The notes below the pieces were generated by a model. It did not search any database. It was not told the DNA's origin and saw only the letters and a list, made by a program, of their open reading frames with translations. Source: Planctomycetaceae bacterium (lineage in GTDB: Bacteria > Planctomycetota > Planctomycetia > Pirellulales > Pirellulaceae). Taken from it: a stretch of 8,148 nucleotides of DNA. The DNA is taken from positions 1-8,148 of the forward strand of contig JAHEAM010000158.1 in the NCBI GenBank assembly GCA_024642765.1. The letters run 5' to 3'. Both the position numbers and the translations under genes were made by a program. Below, piece after piece: positions 6,335 to 8,148 of this stretch (position 1 is its first letter; every line of letters begins with the position of its first letter).

Positions 6335-8148
6335 ATGCTTTTTAGGCTTGCAGCATTCTTGTGTGGTGCGTTCGTCTTATTGAACTCGCAGTTGTCGCCC
6401 GCGGACGATGGGACGCTAACTGATTGGCGTGTTTCCATCGACGGCGGGCAAAACTATCGAATGGTCAAAGTGCCGGGGACAATTGAAAACCAAATTGACT
6501 CAGAATTCGATGGTGTTTCCATTTACGAAACGAAATTGCCGACTGTCCGCCTTCGCGATAATCAGCGGCTACGACTTCGATTCGAGGCAGTCGCCACTTC
6601 GTGCAGAGTGTTTGTGAACGATGAACTCATTGGTGAGCATTTGGGTGGTTGGACTCCATTTGAAGTTGACGCAACGCAAGCCCTAGAAAAGTCCCGCCAG
6701 CAAACCGGCAACGTGCTGCGGGTTGAGGTTGATGAATTAGTTGGTCACAACACGCAGGGGTTTCTACCTGTCATCACCAATCACTTCGGTGGTATCTGGC
6801 AACCGGTCACTTGGAAAGTTTGTGAATCGGTCGCTATCGATCAAGATCGTCTGTTTGTCACAGCGGACTTTGAAACGAACCGGTTGAACTTCTTGGTCCC
6901 GGTTTCAACGACAGTTGAACAGAAGCTTAAGTTCGACCTTTCAATTCGCGAACTTAGGCCGAGCGATTCGCTAGCGGCGGATGCAGACTGGTCGGTCATA
7001 GTTGCTAGCGAAACAAGTGACGGAAACGAATTCGAATTCAACGGCGAGAGCCCAATCAAGCTCCGTGAATGGTCACCTGTTTCACCAATGCGTTACGAGT
7101 TTCGTGTTCGTTGCAGTACAGATGATGCAACCGACGAAATTCAAATTGCCACGGGTTTTCGGGGATTTGTCGTCGAAGACAAAAGGTTTGTTTTGAATGG
7201 ACGGGCGATCAGTTTGCGCGGTGTTTTGAATTGGGGCTACGCGCCGCCGAGTTTTGCGCCAAGTCTGGACGAAGCGTTTATGCGACGGGAAATCGAATTT
7301 GCTAAATCACGCGGCTTCAACCTGATGAAATTTTGTTTGTGGGTGCCGCCCCGCCGTTATCTTGAATTGTGTGATGAGTTAGGGATGTTGGCATGGGTCG
7401 AGTATCCGACATGGCATCCACAGTTGGACGACAAACACCTCAAGGAGTTGAAGAGTGAGTATCAAGAGTTTTTTGAGTATGACCGAACGCATCCAAGTGT
7501 AGTGTTGCGCAGTTTGACGTGTGAAACAGGACCAAGTGCCGATATCGAAGTCGTGCGAGCCTTGTACCAACAATGCAAAGACGCCATACCCAACGCGGTT
7601 GTCGAAGACGACAGCAGTTGGATCGAATGGAATCGGGTTCATGATTTTTACGACGACCATCCCTATGGAAATAATCACACGTGGGTGTCGACGCTTGAGC
7701 GATTGAAAAATTATGTTGAGCAACATGAGATGCAACCCTTGATTTTGGGTGAGGCAATCGCGGCAGATAGCTGGACTGTGCCAGATGAAAAGATGCGTCG
7801 GAAGTCTGTTGAGTTTCCCGGCCACGCTCCCTGGTCGCTTGCTGCGGCGGAAATTTGGACTGGGCAAATCCAGCGGTTGGCGAGTGAGCGACAATCTGTT
7901 TTTCGCCCCGATCAGTTGCGTGAGCAATCACTTCACTATGGCCAATTGATGCGGAAATTTCAGATCGAGGTCTTTCGTCGTGAGGTCCCAGAGGGTGGCT
8001 ATGTTGTGAGCGTGATTCGGGACTTTCCGAAGGCTGCGATGGGCTTGATAGGTTACGGAGACGAGCCAAAGTTGTCTGAAGGTGCTTGGGGGTTTCATGG
8101 CGATCAAATGTTTTTACTAAAAACTCCAAACGATCATCGAAGTTTTTG
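6335..8148 (+). CDS. Exported glycoside hydrolase family 2 protein (beta-galactosidase/glucuronidase type); C-terminus cut by window edge
   Basis: The frame is open from the ATG at 6335 to the right edge (604 full codons). An in-frame stop at 6284-6286 and the lack of any other start codon after it fix this ATG, although no good Shine-Dalgarno is present. Residues 1-23 are a signal peptide with likely cleavage after SPA (21-23). The GH2 domains follow in order: a sugar-binding jelly roll (about 28-175, with GGWTPFEVD and NHFGGIWQPVTW), an immunoglobulin-like sandwich (about 180-280), and a TIM barrel from RFVLNGRAISLRG (284 on), with GFNLMKF (from 327) and LCDELGMLAWVEYPTW. The acid/base is Glu397 in SLTCETG and the likely nucleophile is Glu473 in LILGEA. 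Their 76-residue spacing equals that of E. coli LacZ (461/537). The usual Asn before the acid/base is Cys396. Retaining hydrolysis of a beta-glycoside is expected, but the sugar cannot be predicted. No carbohydrate transporter or sulfatase gene is visible nearby. Confidence 0.9.
   Translation, partial: MLFRLAAFLCGAFVLLNSQLSPADDGTLTDWRVSIDGGQNYRMVKVPGTIENQIDSEFDGVSIYETKLPTVRLRDNQRLRLRFEAVATSCRVFVNDELIGEHLGGWTPFEVDATQALEKSRQQTGNVLRVEVDELVGHNTQGFLPVITNHFGGIWQPVTWKVCESVAIDQDRLFVTADFETNRLNFLVPVSTTVEQKLKFDLSIRELRPSDSLAADADWSVIVASETSDGNEFEFNGESPIKLREWSPVSPMRYEFRVRCSTDDATDEIQIATGFRGFVVEDKRFVLNGRAISLRGVLNWGYAPPSFAPSLDEAFMRREIEFAKSRGFNLMKFCLWVPPRRYLELCDELGMLAWVEYPTWHPQLDDKHLKELKSEYQEFFEYDRTHPSVVLRSLTCETGPSADIEVVRALYQQCKDAIPNAVVEDDSSWIEWNRVHDFYDDHPYGNNHTWVSTLERLKNYVEQHEMQPLILGEAIAADSWTVPDEKMRRKSVEFPGHAPWSLAAAEIWTGQIQRLASERQSVFRPDQLREQSLHYGQLMRKFQIEVFRREVPEGGYVVSVIRDFPKAAMGLIGYGDEPKLSEGAWGFHGDQMFLLKTPNDHRSF

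Noticed and set aside
7379..7927. 182-codon minus-strand frame
   Set aside because: Also antisense to the GH2 barrel; no motif and in conflict with the well-supported coding strand.
7440..8129. 229-codon minus-strand frame
   Set aside because: Antisense to the GH2 catalytic barrel, which contains both catalytic Glu motifs; the His/Arg/Ser-rich translation is typical of a shadow frame.

Overview
The window looks like a piece of a Planctomycetota chromosome, probably of the Pirellulales type. The evidence is a giant secreted protein that starts with a charged leader and a LEPR-XLL-like motif (LEARNMLAAD) instead of a classical signal peptide, a moderate GC content, long intergenic gaps, and a concentration of exported degradative enzymes. 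This assignment is inferred from protein style; no marker gene is present.

Layout. (1) 1-3161, minus strand: the first 1053 codons of a very large S8 (subtilisin/kexin-like) protease, whose 3' end lies beyond the left edge. It carries a choice-of-anchor/ASPM-SPD-2-Hydin-like domain, then a [SdrD/Cna-B-like + proprotein-convertase P domain] unit, and the start of a second copy of that unit. (2) 3162-3504: a 343-bp gap with an imperfect inverted repeat and a candidate promoter for the protease. (3) 3505-4767, minus strand: a membrane-anchored DNase I-like nuclease with every DNase I active-site residue recognisable. (4) 4768-5034: a divergent promoter region. (5) 5035-6021, plus strand: a putative lipoprotein with a gluzincin metallopeptidase core (HEIVH plus a downstream Glu). 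(6) 6022-6334: a gap with a small hairpin and a TATAAT box. (7) 6335-8148, plus strand: the first 604 codons of an exported glycoside hydrolase family 2 protein that runs off the right edge. It keeps both catalytic Glu residues but has Cys where the family has Asn just before the acid/base.

Function. All four genes encode proteins predicted to leave the cytoplasm, and each attacks a different polymer bond: peptide (two unrelated protease classes), phosphodiester and glycosidic. Joint use in breaking down external organic matter is a reasonable inference, but the genes do not form one operon: the two minus-strand genes are 343 bp apart, and the other two are divergent from them and 313 bp apart. 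I saw no tRNA, rRNA, CRISPR array, transposase or phage gene. Nothing here amounts to a demonstrably new system; the most unusual items are the GH2 active-site substitution, the anchored DNase I and the repeated P-domain architecture.
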